Shown one piece after another: positions 13,448 to 19,958 of a stretch of DNA of 21,356 nucleotides. The notes below the pieces were generated by a model, which was not told the DNA's origin, searched no databases, and saw only the letters and a program-made list of their open reading frames with translations. The DNA is taken from positions 1 to 21,356 of the forward strand of contig CAZAEI010000016.1 in assembly GCA_964484305.1 (NCBI GenBank), read 5' to 3'. This stretch comes from DAOVFN01 sp964484305. GTDB lineage: Archaea > Aenigmatarchaeota > Aenigmatarchaeia > QMZP01. The stretch's first letter is position 1. Each line of letters starts with the position of its first letter. The position numbers and the translations under genes were made by a program.

Positions 13448-14331
13448 TTCTTGAGGCCCTGCTCTATCCGGGGATTGCATTCATGCTCCTGATGAGCTTT
13501 CTCTACTCAGGTATACTGAGGAAGGTGGCGGCCAGGATGCAGAACAGGATAGGCCCCCCCGTGTGGCAGCCCATCCTGGATTTCCTCAAGCTCCTGAACA
13601 AGGAAGACATAATCCCGGAGCAGGCCAAGCCGGGATTTACCCTGTGGCCCTTTGTGGCCCTGGCCTCTGTCATGGTGGCCGGGCTCATGGTGCCTGTGGG
13701 AGGAGAGGCAGCCCTTCCATTCCAGAGCAACCTCCTGATAATATTTTACTTCCTGGCCATGAGCTCTGTCTCACTCTGTCTCTGCGGCTTCGCCTCATCA
13801 AACCCCTTCGGCATTGTCGGCTCTGCCAGGAAGATTACCCAGGCAGTGGGCTATGAGTTCCCCTTCCTGGTCTCTGTTATCGTGCCTGCCCTCTTTGTGT
13901 CCAGCCTGAATCCCCTGGTCATCAGCAGCTACCAGCTCAGCGGGGTGTGGCTGGCAGGGGTCTTTCCCTTTGCATTCCTGGCCTTCTTTGTGGCAGCGCT
14001 GGCCAAGACAGAGACACCCCCATTCCATGTCCCCGGGGCCCACCAGGAGATTGTCGCCGGATATTACACAGAGTACACAGGAACCAGGCTCGCCTTTATC
14101 GAACTCACGCACTCTGTGAAGCTCTTTGTCCTGATAAGCCTGGGGGTGGCCCTGTTCATGGGAAGCTCGCCTGACCTGCTCAGCTTCCTGGTCAAGAGCC
14201 TTGCGCTGCTGTTTCTGGTCACCCTGGCCAGAACCGTGTTTGCCAGGCTCAGGGTGGACCATGTCCTGAGGGTGGCCTGGCTCTTTGGGGCTGTTGCCCT
14301 TATAGACCTCGTGAGGGTCCTGCTATGGTAA
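13444..14331 (+). CDS. mbhM: MbhM (NuoH/EchB-like) membrane anchor
   Basis: This 295-residue, ~8-helix subunit joins the hydrogenase arm to the membrane arm. Family motifs are R-M-Q-N-R-I-G-P-P-V-W-Q-P-I-L-D-F-L-K-L (~31-50), V-G-Y-E-F-P-F-L (~137-144), and the conserved cytoplasmic loop K-T-E-T-P-P-F-H-V-P-G-A-H-Q-E-I-V-A-G-Y-Y-T-E-Y (acidic residues of the E-channel). Start at 13444 is chosen because it overlaps the preceding gene as ATGA; an open upstream extension is a shadow of mbhL. Confidence 0.95.
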   Translation: MILEALLYPGIAFMLLMSFLYSGILRKVAARMQNRIGPPVWQPILDFLKLLNKEDIIPEQAKPGFTLWPFVALASVMVAGLMVPVGGEAALPFQSNLLIIFYFLAMSSVSLCLCGFASSNPFGIVGSARKITQAVGYEFPFLVSVIVPALFVSSLNPLVISSYQLSGVWLAGVFPFAFLAFFVAALAKTETPPFHVPGAHQEIVAGYYTEYTGTRLAFIELTHSVKLFVLISLGVALFMGSSPDLLSFLVKSLALLFLVTLARTVFARLRVDHVLRVAWLFGAVALIDLVRVLLW

Positions 14332-14930
14332 AGAGAACGATAAAATCGGATGTTCCGAGGATAGAGTTCAGGTACTCCTGGCAGTATGACCAGGAGAACA
14401 GGCTTCGCTTCACAGACCCGCTCTATCCCTCAGGGGATGAAATCAGGGAATACATAGAGGGGGTAAGGGATGCCTGGAAGCCAAGGCAGCGCACGCTGCT
14501 CAGTTCGATATCCAGAATATCAGGCCTTCCCTGGAGGGAGGACGCGATATTGTGTTATGTTATTGGAAGGTGCGTTCCCGTGTCCGATCCCCTCACGCTC
14601 CCTGTCTACAAGGACCAGGCGGAACTGTTCATAGAGAAGCTTACCTATGAGCTGACCGAGAGGCTCCTTATGCACAGCAGGAATCTCAAGGCCAGGAGCG
14701 GCTTCTGGGAGGGGATGTTCAGGTCAACGAGCAATGACGGCGTCAAGGTCTCTTACATGGTTCCGGTAAATGCAATATACATGGATATCAAGTCCAGATA
14801 TCTCGGCTCCGGGGACTCTGAGGAAAGCCTCGTGTCAACCAACCTCGACTTCCGCAGGGCCCGGGAGATAGTCAGTGAGCTGGGGCACAAAGAGATAATC
14901 GAGCGGTTCAGGAGGGGAAGATGGGACTGA
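14325..14930 (+). CDS. soluble protein inserted between mbhM and mbhN
   Basis: This is a 201-residue soluble protein without membrane segments, embedded between two core subunits and overlapping both (7 bases with mbhM, 10 with mbhN). It is not an Mbh subunit I recognise. Motifs seen are I-L-C-Y-V-I-G-R-C-V-P-V-S-D-P-L-T-L-P-V-Y-K-D-Q, then L-T-Y-E-L-T-E-R-L-L, and V-P-V-N-A-I-Y-M-D-I. I weakly associate this pattern with uncharacterised proteins that have H-E-L-I-H at the Y-E-L-T-E position, so this could be a degenerate metalloprotease-like protein with a structural or assembly role. That link is from memory and tentative. An unrelated protein kept in the operon for its own job is the alternative. 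Confidence 0.65.
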   Translation: MVKRTIKSDVPRIEFRYSWQYDQENRLRFTDPLYPSGDEIREYIEGVRDAWKPRQRTLLSSISRISGLPWREDAILCYVIGRCVPVSDPLTLPVYKDQAELFIEKLTYELTERLLMHSRNLKARSGFWEGMFRSTSNDGVKVSYMVPVNAIYMDIKSRYLGSGDSEESLVSTNLDFRRAREIVSELGHKEIIERFRRGRWD

Positions 14931-15277
14931 CTGCAAGTGCCCTGGGGAACCTGTTCAGGAGGAGGTTCACCCAGAGGTATCCCAAGGAGAGACCCAAGGT
15001 ACCCGAGGACCTCAGGGGAAAGCTCTACCATGACAGGGGCAAGTGCATCTACTGCGGCCTGTGCGCAAAGTACTGCCCATCAGGGGCCATAACCGTGGAT
15101 GTCCAGAAAAAGACCTGGACACATGACCTCGGGAAATGCCTGTTCTGCGGCCAGTGCGAGGAGATATGCCGCACCATGCCCAAGAGGGATGCGATAAAGC
15201 TCTCCCCGGAGTTCGAGCTGGCAGCCAGGCATAAGAGAGACCTGGTCAGGACTCATGAGAAACCGGAAGGTTCCTGA
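14921..15277 (+). CDS. mbhN: MbhN (NuoI-like) two [4Fe-4S] ferredoxin subunit
   Basis: This is a 118-residue iron-sulfur subunit that receives electrons from ferredoxin. It carries two cluster motifs: C42-I-Y-C45-G-L-C48-A-K-Y-C52-P and C73-L-F-C76-G-Q-C79-E-E-I-C83. The first ends with the usual proline; the second is followed by R-T-M-P. A basic N-terminus (LFRRRFTQRYPKERP) fits docking to the membrane arm. AGGAGGGG precedes the ATG. It is the last gene of the operon. Confidence 0.95.
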   Translation: MGLTASALGNLFRRRFTQRYPKERPKVPEDLRGKLYHDRGKCIYCGLCAKYCPSGAITVDVQKKTWTHDLGKCLFCGQCEEICRTMPKRDAIKLSPEFELAARHKRDLVRTHEKPEGS

Positions 15278-15560
15278 GAAATAGAAAATATAATAAAAAA
15301 TAAAGAGGGTTTATTATTGAGGACTCTTTACCTCTTCTTCTTCTTGGCTTTCTTCTTTGCCATCCTTGTCACCCCCCACATGTCAACGGTGATTTACTAT
15401 GATGTTAATAATTACACGAGCAGGTTTAAATAAATTTCAACAAAAAAATTAATCGGTTTTTTATGACCTTTCAGCATATCGGTTTTTGAAGGCGTTGCAG
15501 GAACCCTGATGCGGATTCTGTCAGGAAAATATTATATTCCAGGCCCTCCAATAGACTCAA
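15278..15560. other. AT-rich intergenic region after mbhN
   Basis: This 283-base stretch between mbhN and the methyltransferase holds the micro-ORF on the minus strand. It also has T-rich runs such as 15449-15463 (AATCGGTTTTTTATG) and 15479-15488 (TCGGTTTTTG), which could end transcripts on the plus strand. I see no further gene in it. Confidence 0.5.
15328..15363 (-). CDS. Lys-rich micro-ORF (MAKKKAKKKKR)
   Basis: This 12-codon ORF on the minus strand (11 residues plus stop) has a very strong GGGGGGTGA site 5 bases before its ATG and a TTTATTTAAA promoter-like element about 65 bases upstream. The stop lies in a hairpin with arms CTCTTTA/TAAAGAG (15301-15330), followed on that strand by a run of T and A. 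The clean layout of promoter, ribosome binding site, ORF and hairpin favours a real peptide, perhaps nucleic-acid binding, but a sequence of this length can occur by chance in a Lys-rich reading frame. Confidence 0.4.
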   Translation of the reverse strand: MAKKKAKKKKR

Positions 15561-16751
15561 ATGGAGCGAAAATCTGGCAAGGGATATGTCTTTGTTCTGG
15601 GAAAGAACCCCGGCCTCTCATCAGCCGAGATATTCTCCTGGTTCAGGGCCAGGGGAATCCCCTTCACCCTCCAGGACCACGGAAGGGAGTTCCTGGTTCT
15701 TGATTGCGACCATCCGCCACCAATAGAGAGCCTCGGGGGGACAATAAAGGTCGGCGAGGTCCTCTCCTCATGGCCGGACAGGGACCCCCCGGAGGAAGCC
15801 CTCAGGGAGGCTGCCTCTCTTCTCCCAGGGTCGGGCCTCTTTGGCGTGAGCGCCTACGGCGCGGGCTGGCAGGAGCTTGCCTCCAGGCTCAAGTCCCTGG
15901 CAGGCTCCTCAGGAAGGGCCTGCAAGTACATGAACATACCCAAGGGCCGCAACTCCCTTACACATGTGGAGGTGATAAAGAAAAACCTCCTCCGGGACTC
16001 TGCCGAGTTCCTGCTCCTCTCAGGGAGCCGGGGCCACCTGGCCAGGACTACATGGGTGCATGACCCCTTTGAATTCCAGAAGAGGGACATGGACAGGCCA
16101 TTCAAGAGACCCATGTTCTCTATACCCCCGAGGCTCTGCAGGATAATGGTCAACCTCTCGGGCCAGAAGGGAGGGATTCTGCTCGATCCCTTCTGCGGGA
16201 TTGGAACCCTCCTCCAGGAGGCCATGCTCATGGGATTCACTGCCTGGGGCATTGACACCGATGGCCGGGTGGTGGACTGGGCCAGGAGGAACCTGAAGTG
16301 GCTTACCCGGGAATACCACCTTGACCAGCCCGGCTTTGAGGAGAGGCTCCAGAGGGGGGATGCCAGGAAGCTCCCAGAACTGTTTCCCCGGAACTCCCTG
16401 GACGCGATAGTGACAGAGCCATATCTCGGTCCGCCCCTGAAGAGGAGCCCGGACCTGAACAGGGCGAGGAGGATAATCCGGGAGGTAAGGCCGCTCTACC
16501 AGAGGTTTGTCAGGGGGGCCTCGGAGGTCCTCAGGCCCGGGGGCCGCCTGGTTGTGGTCTCCCCCCGCTTTGATGTGGGCCCGGGAAGGCCGCCCGTCAG
16601 CCTGAACATGGGTGGCCTGGCCGGGAGGTCAGGCCTGACCCTTGTAAACCCCTTTGAGGGCTCCGGCCTGATGCACGGCCTCCCCCTTGTGGACAGGGAG
16701 GAGAGGCACAGGACAATAAGGGAGATAAGCATCATGGAGGCAGGATTGTAG
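15561..16751 (+). CDS. TRM11/TrmG10-like tRNA (guanine-N2) methyltransferase
   Basis: This 396-residue protein has an N-terminal ferredoxin-like plus THUMP-like region (to ~160), which binds tRNA, and a C-terminal Rossmann SAM methyltransferase domain. SAM motif I is L-L-D-P-F-C-G-I-G-T-L-L-Q-E-A (208-221), with the acidic I-D-T-D (~231-234) that binds ribose. The position of the usual catalytic motif (D/N)-P-P-Y is filled by T-E-P-Y-L-G (285-290), a variant of the TRM11-like set. The expected activity is m2G/m22G at position 10 of tRNA, but the variant motif leaves substrate and activity open. It starts at an ATG without a clear Shine-Dalgarno. Confidence 0.8.
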   Translation: MERKSGKGYVFVLGKNPGLSSAEIFSWFRARGIPFTLQDHGREFLVLDCDHPPPIESLGGTIKVGEVLSSWPDRDPPEEALREAASLLPGSGLFGVSAYGAGWQELASRLKSLAGSSGRACKYMNIPKGRNSLTHVEVIKKNLLRDSAEFLLLSGSRGHLARTTWVHDPFEFQKRDMDRPFKRPMFSIPPRLCRIMVNLSGQKGGILLDPFCGIGTLLQEAMLMGFTAWGIDTDGRVVDWARRNLKWLTREYHLDQPGFEERLQRGDARKLPELFPRNSLDAIVTEPYLGPPLKRSPDLNRARRIIREVRPLYQRFVRGASEVLRPGGRLVVVSPRFDVGPGRPPVSLNMGGLAGRSGLTLVNPFEGSGLMHGLPLVDREERHRTIREISIMEAGL

Positions 16752-16817
16752 GCCTTTCTTGGCTGAAATTCTGTCCAAGCGAAAGCCTTAAACAAGTTTC
16801 TCTCAAGTAACTGAATT

Positions 16818-17597
16818 ATGGAGAAACAAGAATTGAGTTTGCTCACTGAGGGGAGAAAGATTTTTAATAATGAAGCTAATTTGATAGAGCTGCCAAGCTA
16901 CGGAAGGGCGGTCTTTGTGGGGGACACTCATGGGGATTTTGATGCCACAAGAAGGGTTATCGACAGGTACATGAAGGATGACAGCGTGGTTGTTTTTCTG
17001 GGGGATTACGTTGACAGGGGGAGATATTCCAGGGAAAACATCGATTTTCTGTTAGAATCGAAGATTGAAAACCCAGAGAACCTCTTTTTGCTTATGGGAA
17101 ACCATGAAGCTCACAAGGAATTCAATTTTCAGCCGGCGAATTTCTGGGAGAGCCTACCGGGAGAGGAGAGAGGGTTGTATGAAGAAACCCTGATAAGGCT
17201 TCCCCTGGCCGCCTCTGGTAACAGTTTGATAGCCCTCCACGGCGCGCTGCCTGACCTGCAGGAAATCAGAGATATAAATAAAATTAAGCCAAAGGAAGCG
17301 GATTATAGATGGGAGACAATTATTTGGGGTGACTTCAGGAATGAGAGTGGAAAGGAACTCGGTACCTACAATGGAAGGCCGCAGTTCGGAAGGGACTATT
17401 TTAAAGATGTGATGGGGAGGTTCAAGAAGAAGGTATTGATACGGTCCCATGATCCCCATGCAGAGGAAATAATGTATGGCAAGAGGTGCCTGACCATATT
17501 TACCTCTCATGCCTACCTTCCTAGAAGAACGGTAGCGGTTGCTGATTTGGAAAGGGGGATAAAAACCACCGATGACCTGAAGATAGAAGAGATATAA
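16818..17597 (+). CDS. PPP-family Ser/Thr protein phosphatase-like
   Basis: This 259-residue metallophosphoesterase of the PPP family has the signature motifs G-D-T-H-G-D (35-40), G-D-Y-V-D-R-G (62-68) and G-N-H-E (94-97). It also has the later histidines in L-H140-G and R-S-H210-D-P-H, all metal ligands or catalytic residues. It would remove phosphate from proteins or small molecules in the cytosol; the substrate is unknown. It is more AT-rich than the flanking methyltransferase and hydrogenase genes, so it may have been acquired separately. A CCTTAAAC TATA-like element lies about 30 bases upstream; no Shine-Dalgarno is evident. Confidence 0.88.
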   Translation: MEKQELSLLTEGRKIFNNEANLIELPSYGRAVFVGDTHGDFDATRRVIDRYMKDDSVVVFLGDYVDRGRYSRENIDFLLESKIENPENLFLLMGNHEAHKEFNFQPANFWESLPGEERGLYEETLIRLPLAASGNSLIALHGALPDLQEIRDINKIKPKEADYRWETIIWGDFRNESGKELGTYNGRPQFGRDYFKDVMGRFKKKVLIRSHDPHAEEIMYGKRCLTIFTSHAYLPRRTVAVADLERGIKTTDDLKIEEI

Positions 17598-17620
17598 AGC
17601 GGTTTTATTCAGTGTGCTTT

Positions 17621-18055
17621 CTAGAGGTGCTGCTTGACCAGTTCCCTGACCAGGGGTATGGCCTGCCTGCACTCCTCGCTCATCTCGGTGTCGAGGCCTG
17701 TCTGCCTGGGCTGGATGCCTATGAAGAGGAGCTTGAACCTCATCCTGGCCTGGAGGTAGTCTATGAAGAGGTTGAGAGGAAGCTTGTGGGTTGACATGGT
17801 CTGCTTCTTTATGGTGTGGATGTCCACCAGGCCTATGGAGCCGGGCGGCTTCCCCAGTTCCACGGCATCGATAAGGATTACCTTTTCAGGAGAGAAGGCC
17901 TGGAGCTCCCCCAGGAAGTTCTCCGGGCTCCTCTCGCAGTCGATAAGAAGCACGTCCCTCTCATCAACATTGCCCCTCAGGGCAGCTATGGCCTCGGGGC
18001 CCACCCCGTCGTCGCCCCTTATCCTGTTGCCTATACCGCAGACAGCCACCTTCAT
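17621..18055 (-). CDS. HycI-like [NiFe]-hydrogenase maturation endopeptidase
   Basis: This is a 144-residue HycI/HyaD-type protease that checks Ni insertion in the large subunit and cuts off its C-terminal tail. Visible ligand and core residues are G-I-G-N with D15-D16-G, the L-I-D63-A-V-E motif, and M-S-T-H90-K-L-P, equivalent to the Ni-binding Asp/Asp/His triad of E. coli HycI. Its target here is most probably MbhL, whose tail follows Arg373. I start at the ATG at 18055 (MKVAVCGIGN); an in-frame GTG at 18073 would add six residues. The gene is divergent from hypC, sharing a ~110-base promoter region. Confidence 0.9.
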   Translation of the reverse strand: MKVAVCGIGNRIRGDDGVGPEAIAALRGNVDERDVLLIDCERSPENFLGELQAFSPEKVILIDAVELGKPPGSIGLVDIHTIKKQTMSTHKLPLNLFIDYLQARMRFKLLFIGIQPRQTGLDTEMSEECRQAIPLVRELVKQHL

Positions 18056-18076
18056 GGTTAATCTTTTATTCACGGG

Positions 18077-18090
18077 TTTTAATAATTAAT
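18077..18090. promoter_or_regulatory. shared AT-rich promoter between hycI-like gene and hypC
   Basis: TTTTAATAATTAAT lies 22 bases from the ATG of the protease gene on the minus strand and 25 bases before the first ATG (18115) of the duplicated hypC leader on the plus strand. Both distances fit a TATA box driving near-leaderless transcripts outward in both directions, which would co-regulate two maturation genes. Confidence 0.45.
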
Positions 18091-18092
18091 TG

Positions 18093-18165
18093 CAGTTTGC
18101 AAGGTGAAGGAGTACATGTGGTTGCGTCAGCAACCGGTCCGTAACAGTTTGCAAGGTGAAGGTAT
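18093..18165 (+). repeat. duplicated hypC leader (18-base direct repeats with ribosome binding site)
   Basis: CAGTTTGCAAGGTGAAGG occurs at 18093-18110 and again at 18145-18162. Each copy contains the GGTGAAGG ribosome binding site and is followed within 3-5 bases by ATGTG. The second ATG (18166) starts hypC; the first (18115) opens a frame that is not hypC. A GGTTGC-GTCA-GCAACC hairpin (18120-18135) sits between them. The first copy can act as a decoy ribosome binding site. Confidence 0.7.
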
Positions 18166-18375
18166 ATGTGCATCTCATGCCCGCAGAGGGTTCTGGCCTA
18201 TGAGGACGGGCAGGCCCTTGTCGAGTCCCGGGAAAGGAAGCAGAGGGTCAGGTCGCCAATCCCCCTCAGCAGGGGGGAGTATGTTCTCTGCCAGGCCGGC
18301 TTTGTGGTCAGGAGAATCCCGGAGAGCGAGGCCAGGGAGATGCTCAAGGAGTGGGGTGAGCTCAATGACTTCTAG
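18166..18375 (+). CDS. hypC: HypC hydrogenase assembly chaperone
   Basis: This is a 69-residue protein of HypC/HupF size and pattern: M-C at the N-terminus (Cys2 is the Fe(CN)2CO-carrier ligand in HypC), then I-S-C-P-Q-R-V-L, a beta-rich middle, and the OB-fold hallmark R-G-E-Y-V-L-C-Q-A-G-F-V-V with a final E-A-R-E-M-L helix. HypC works with HypD to deliver the iron-ligand group to the large subunit. The start is set by the GGTGAAGG site in the second leader repeat. Its end overlaps the start of the next gene by 11 bases. Confidence 0.88.
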   Translation: MCISCPQRVLAYEDGQALVESRERKQRVRSPIPLSRGEYVLCQAGFVVRRIPESEAREMLKEWGELNDF

Positions 18376-19087
18376 ACAGCGCCCTGTGAAGGATTCCGGG
18401 CCTGGTGCTCTGAAACGTTTGGTGTCGAATCCTGCCACTAGGAGTGGCAATGACCCGCGCCTGCAGGCACGTGACAGGCCTTCGGGATTCGACCTGTTTC
18501 TCAGGTTCGCCGACGGGTGCAGGCACTACCTTGAGGACAGGAGGGCGATATCCCCGGAGGACAGCCAGGAGATAAGGCTCTATCTCGAGAACCGCGGGGT
18601 AAGGCCTTCAGAGGATACCCTGAGGAGGGTGTACTATGTGGCATATCCCGGCCTCGAGAGGGTCCGGACCAGGCTCAAGAGGCGAAGCATCTTTGAGAGG
18701 GATGTGGTGAGGGAGTTCTATGCCTTTGACCACAACAGGATGAAGTTCGAGCAGGGCAACCTCATATGCATCGCCTATGCGGCCAGGGTCAGGGACGTAA
18801 AGACCCTGAAGGGGGGAGGCCGGGGAAATGGAGAGGGCCTGCTAAGCGTACTGGTGGAGCTGGAGCCGGTGACGGGGATGTTCACTGTCGAGACCGGCAT
18901 CCCCCTGAGAAGGGGCGACTGGGTAATTATACACAGGATGAACATCATTGAGAGGGTAGACAAGGCCTTTGCGGACATGGTCATAACCTATCTCAGGAAG
19001 CTGGGCCTTGATAAGAAAAGGGCCTTCCCGAGGAAGGCATATAAATATCTGACCGACCTAAAGTTTTCAAGCAATAAAAGAACCTGA
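18365..19087 (+). CDS. HypC-domain-containing protein (putative)
   Basis: This is a protein of about 240 residues, not one I can name as a whole. The C-terminal part (~134-212) looks like a second HypC-like OB domain: I-C135-I-A-Y-A-A-R-V, a V-E-L-E-P-V-T-G-M-F-T-V strand, and R-R-G-D-W-V-I-I-H-R-M-N-I-I-E-R-V-D, compare G-D-Y-V-L-V-H-A-G-F-A-I in HypC. The conserved cysteine is internal rather than at residue 2. The N-terminal ~130 residues are basic and helical with no motif I recognise. The ATG at 18365 follows GGGGTGAG and overlaps the hypC stop, so the two are translated together, which supports a hydrogenase-assembly role. The start could be further downstream, because residues 1-40 are of unusual composition. 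Confidence 0.5.
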   Translation: MTSRQRPVKDSGPGALKRLVSNPATRSGNDPRLQARDRPSGFDLFLRFADGCRHYLEDRRAISPEDSQEIRLYLENRGVRPSEDTLRRVYYVAYPGLERVRTRLKRRSIFERDVVREFYAFDHNRMKFEQGNLICIAYAARVRDVKTLKGGGRGNGEGLLSVLVELEPVTGMFTVETGIPLRRGDWVIIHRMNIIERVDKAFADMVITYLRKLGLDKKRAFPRKAYKYLTDLKFSSNKRT

Positions 19088-19145
19088 AGGTTGCATGCCG
19101 TCTTGCAGAGGATGAAACAAGACGGGCTTCGCATAAAGAATTAAT

Positions 19146-19270
19146 ATAATGTTGCCTCTCTGCAACCCCTGACTAAAGTCAGGGGTTTTATTGGTTCGGC
19201 AACAGCTATTGAAAACAAACTATGCATCCATCATCTGTTTGAAAACAGATGTTTTTTGTTTTCAATATAA
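19146..19270 (+). repeat. 125-base structured repeat, copy B
   Basis: This is the second copy of the element at 4323-4447. Here the structures are cleaner: GTTGC/GCAAC, an 8-base CCCCTGAC-TAAA-GTCAGGGG hairpin (19166-19185) followed by TTTTATT, and a 13-base outer stem (19207-19219 with 19255-19267) around ATCTGTT-TGAA-AACAGAT (19233-19250). It ends 17 bases before the hypA ATG, so it forms most of the hypA leader. The GC hairpin plus T-run could end or pause transcription. It may carry or provide the upstream signals for hypA. Confidence 0.65.
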
Positions 19271-19287
19271 CCAAGCAGTTGATGTGT

Positions 19288-19611
19288 ATGCACGAGTTTG
19301 GTTCTGTTCAGGAGGCCATCACGAAGCTCAGGCAAATCCAGCCCACCCCCAAGAGGGTCAGGATAAGGCTGGGGAGGATGCGCGGCTCGGCCAGGGGCTT
19401 TGAGGAGATGTTCAGGGAGCACACCAGGGATACCGGGCTCCAGGGCATCGGCCTGGAGATAGAGAGCGTGCCAGTGGAGATATCCTGCCAATGCGGCCTC
19501 GAGGGCACGGTCCGTGTGATGGAGCACGTCCACTTTGTCCGCTGTCCCAGGTGTGGCCAAGTCACGGATGCCATCAGGGGCAACGAGCTCGAGATAGAGG
19601 TCCTTGAGTAA
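19288..19611 (+). CDS. hypA: HypA hydrogenase nickel-insertion protein
   Basis: This is a 107-residue HypA. The start is placed so that the protein begins M-H-E-F, because His2 is the nickel ligand in HypA; an ATG two codons upstream (19282) would displace it. The C-terminal half carries the zinc site: C67-Q-C69-G and C86-P-R-C89. The first pair is C-x-C rather than the more common C-x-x-C. HypA delivers nickel to the hydrogenase large subunit together with HypB, which is not in the window. Ribosome binding signals are weak, and the gene lies immediately downstream of repeat B. Confidence 0.9.
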   Translation: MHEFGSVQEAITKLRQIQPTPKRVRIRLGRMRGSARGFEEMFREHTRDTGLQGIGLEIESVPVEISCQCGLEGTVRVMEHVHFVRCPRCGQVTDAIRGNELEIEVLE

Positions 19612-19642
19612 AGTATTTAAGGCTTGCCACATATTGGTGGGT

Positions 19643-19924
19643 ATGAAAGCGAAAGCGACTCTAGGTGAACTCAGGTTAGCAATAAATTATGTAAATACAA
19701 GCGGAGAGGATGTAGATATGGAAAGGTATCAGTTAATGATGTCAACACTATCCGAGGAAATGCCTGGTTGGCCTTCCTGTCCCAATAGGACTATTCTGCC
19801 TACTAAGTCTAGAGAGGTGTACAAAGAATTCAGAGGCACATTGCCTCCATGCATTGGTAACATACCACCCAATGTTGATGAAATCGTCAGTGAAATTTAT
19901 TCGGCAAATACCGGGCCTCAGTAA
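19643..19924 (+). CDS. small hypothetical protein (93 aa)
   Basis: This is a soluble protein of about 93 residues (MKAKATLGELRLAINYVN...) that I do not recognise. It has a charged N-terminal helix, a middle region with two Cys-Pro or Pro-Cys sites, and a polar end. I start at the ATG at 19643 because a TATTTAAGG element lies about 25 bases upstream, fitting a leaderless transcript; an in-frame ATG at 19604 would overlap hypA. It is notably AT-rich compared with hypA and the transporter, so it may be a newcomer. Confidence 0.6.
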   Translation: MKAKATLGELRLAINYVNTSGEDVDMERYQLMMSTLSEEMPGWPSCPNRTILPTKSREVYKEFRGTLPPCIGNIPPNVDEIVSEIYSANTGPQ

Positions 19925-19938
19925 ATAATTATATATTA
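19925..19938 (+). promoter_or_regulatory. TATA promoter of the EamA-type transporter
   Basis: The stretch ATAATTATATATTA is followed 20 bases later by the ATG at 19959. That spacing puts the transcription start close to the start codon, in line with the other leaderless genes here. Confidence 0.5.
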
Positions 19939-19958
19939 TGGCTGGATAAATATTCCCC

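Noticed and set aside
6669..15277. Mbs/Mbx-type membrane-bound sulfur reductase
   Set aside because: MbhL keeps all four nickel-binding cysteines and there is only one MrpD-like subunit.
18104..18364. Upstream extension of the HypC-domain gene through the whole of hypC
   Set aside because: The extra residues have a low-complexity Arg/Ser/Gly composition and overlap a well-supported hypC; a good ribosome binding site marks the start at 18365.
18415..18449. GTGTCGAATCCTGCC as a tRNA T-loop, and the TGCCACT-AGG-AGTGGCA hairpin after it
   Set aside because: No acceptor, D or anticodon arm can be built around it, and it lies in a coding region. One perfect 7-3-7 hairpin is expected by chance in about 16 kb.
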